64,000 nt of DNA from Luzula sylvatica. Taxonomy: Eukaryota > Streptophyta > Magnoliopsida > Poales > Juncaceae. Numbering within the stretch: position 1 is the first letter of the stretch; the number at the start of each line of letters is the position of its first letter. The stretch is from assembly GCA_946800325.1 (NCBI GenBank), contig OX326961.1:13948215-14012214 (forward strand), read 5' to 3'. This document shows positions 63,541 to 64,000 of the stretch, piece after piece. The notes under the pieces are model-generated. The model saw only the letters and a list, made by a program, of their open reading frames with translations. It ran no database searches and had not been told where the DNA came from. Position numbers and translations under genes: made by a program.

Positions 63541-64000
63541 TAAAATTTGGCAGAATTAGGCCCTTTCTTTTCTATTTCTATTTTTATTTTTATTTTTATT
63601 GTTTCCCTATAAACATGGTGTTTTGGAAACTTATATCTAGGTACTTATACTTTTATTATATTACTTTCCATTTATGCATTTTTAATAACAAAATTTTTTT
63701 GGAAATGATTAATTTTTTTATTTTTGAATGAATATTATAATTCTTATATCACATATAGTAATATTATTTGAAAAAAAATAAGTAACATAATTATTTCTAA
63801 AATATGATATATTATACACTTCATATCACATATATATTACTTTTATTTTAAGAATCTTTTTTACGACACTAACGTCTGTATTAGAAACTAGGAAAATTTT
63901 ACTGTAGAGACAAAAAAAGTTTTGTATTACCAAGAATGGACAAAGTAGTTTGAAAATACCAGAAATAACACTCTCGACCTTTGAAAAGTCGAGAGTTTGC
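63541..64000. other. AT-rich upstream flank, no gene seen
   Basis: Contains a T-rich (TTTTTA)n-like tract at about 63568-63601 and long AT-rich stretches. It would hold the promoter of the RING-H2 gene, but no convincing TATA box was found at a sensible distance. From about 63850 composition becomes less AT-rich towards the window end, where a 9-bp inverted repeat lies. Confidence 0.5.
63970..63996. repeat. Perfect 9-bp inverted repeat (hairpin)
   Basis: ACTCTCGAC (63970-63978) and GTCGAGAGT (63988-63996) are exact reverse complements separated by nine bases. The element continues beyond the window, so its nature is open; it may be part of a dispersed plant repeat. Confidence 0.7.

Overview
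This is nuclear DNA of a flowering plant, most likely a eudicot. The species cannot be named from the sequence. The evidence is a RING-H2 E3 ligase gene of the plant MBR/RHG1A family with short AT-rich GT-AG introns, plus three typical plant transposon classes. Nothing prokaryotic or viral was seen.

Layout. (1) Positions 1-46188 are one head-to-tail satellite array with a monomer of about 124 bp (about 28% GC, roughly 370 monomers). Variant monomers recur in a fixed order, giving higher-order blocks of about 2.5, 2.6, 2.7, 3.4-3.9 and 6.2 kb. Several blocks are almost identical, so the array has expanded recently. (2) Positions 46189-48326 are a solo LTR that cut one monomer, flanked by the 5-bp duplication GAGGA. 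(3) Positions 48327-56333 continue the same satellite (about 64 monomers), more diverged and with little long-range order. (4) At 56344-58226 the array edge gives way to a 39-bp minisatellite and then a GC-rich 20-bp minisatellite. The latter is split by a 1254-bp non-autonomous hAT element with a perfect 8-bp duplication. A Helitron-like element is nested in the hAT and carries a 17-bp minisatellite. (5) Positions 58227-60437 are AT-rich intergenic DNA with one promoter-like region and a spliced-looking but non-coding unit on the minus strand. (6) Positions 60438-62462 (minus strand) hold the one convincing protein gene: six coding exons, 552 codons, with an intact C-terminal RING-H2 finger and an inferred 5'UTR intron and exon out to about 63540. 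(7) The remainder to 64000 is AT-rich, ending in a 9-bp perfect inverted repeat.

Nothing here works as an operon or pathway. The interest lies in the satellite's evolution: shared private variants allow the duplications to be ordered in time. The nested insertions are also precisely delimited, and the ancient-to-young gradient of the array ends only about 4 kb from an apparently intact gene. No new protein-coding system was found. All alignments were made by eye.
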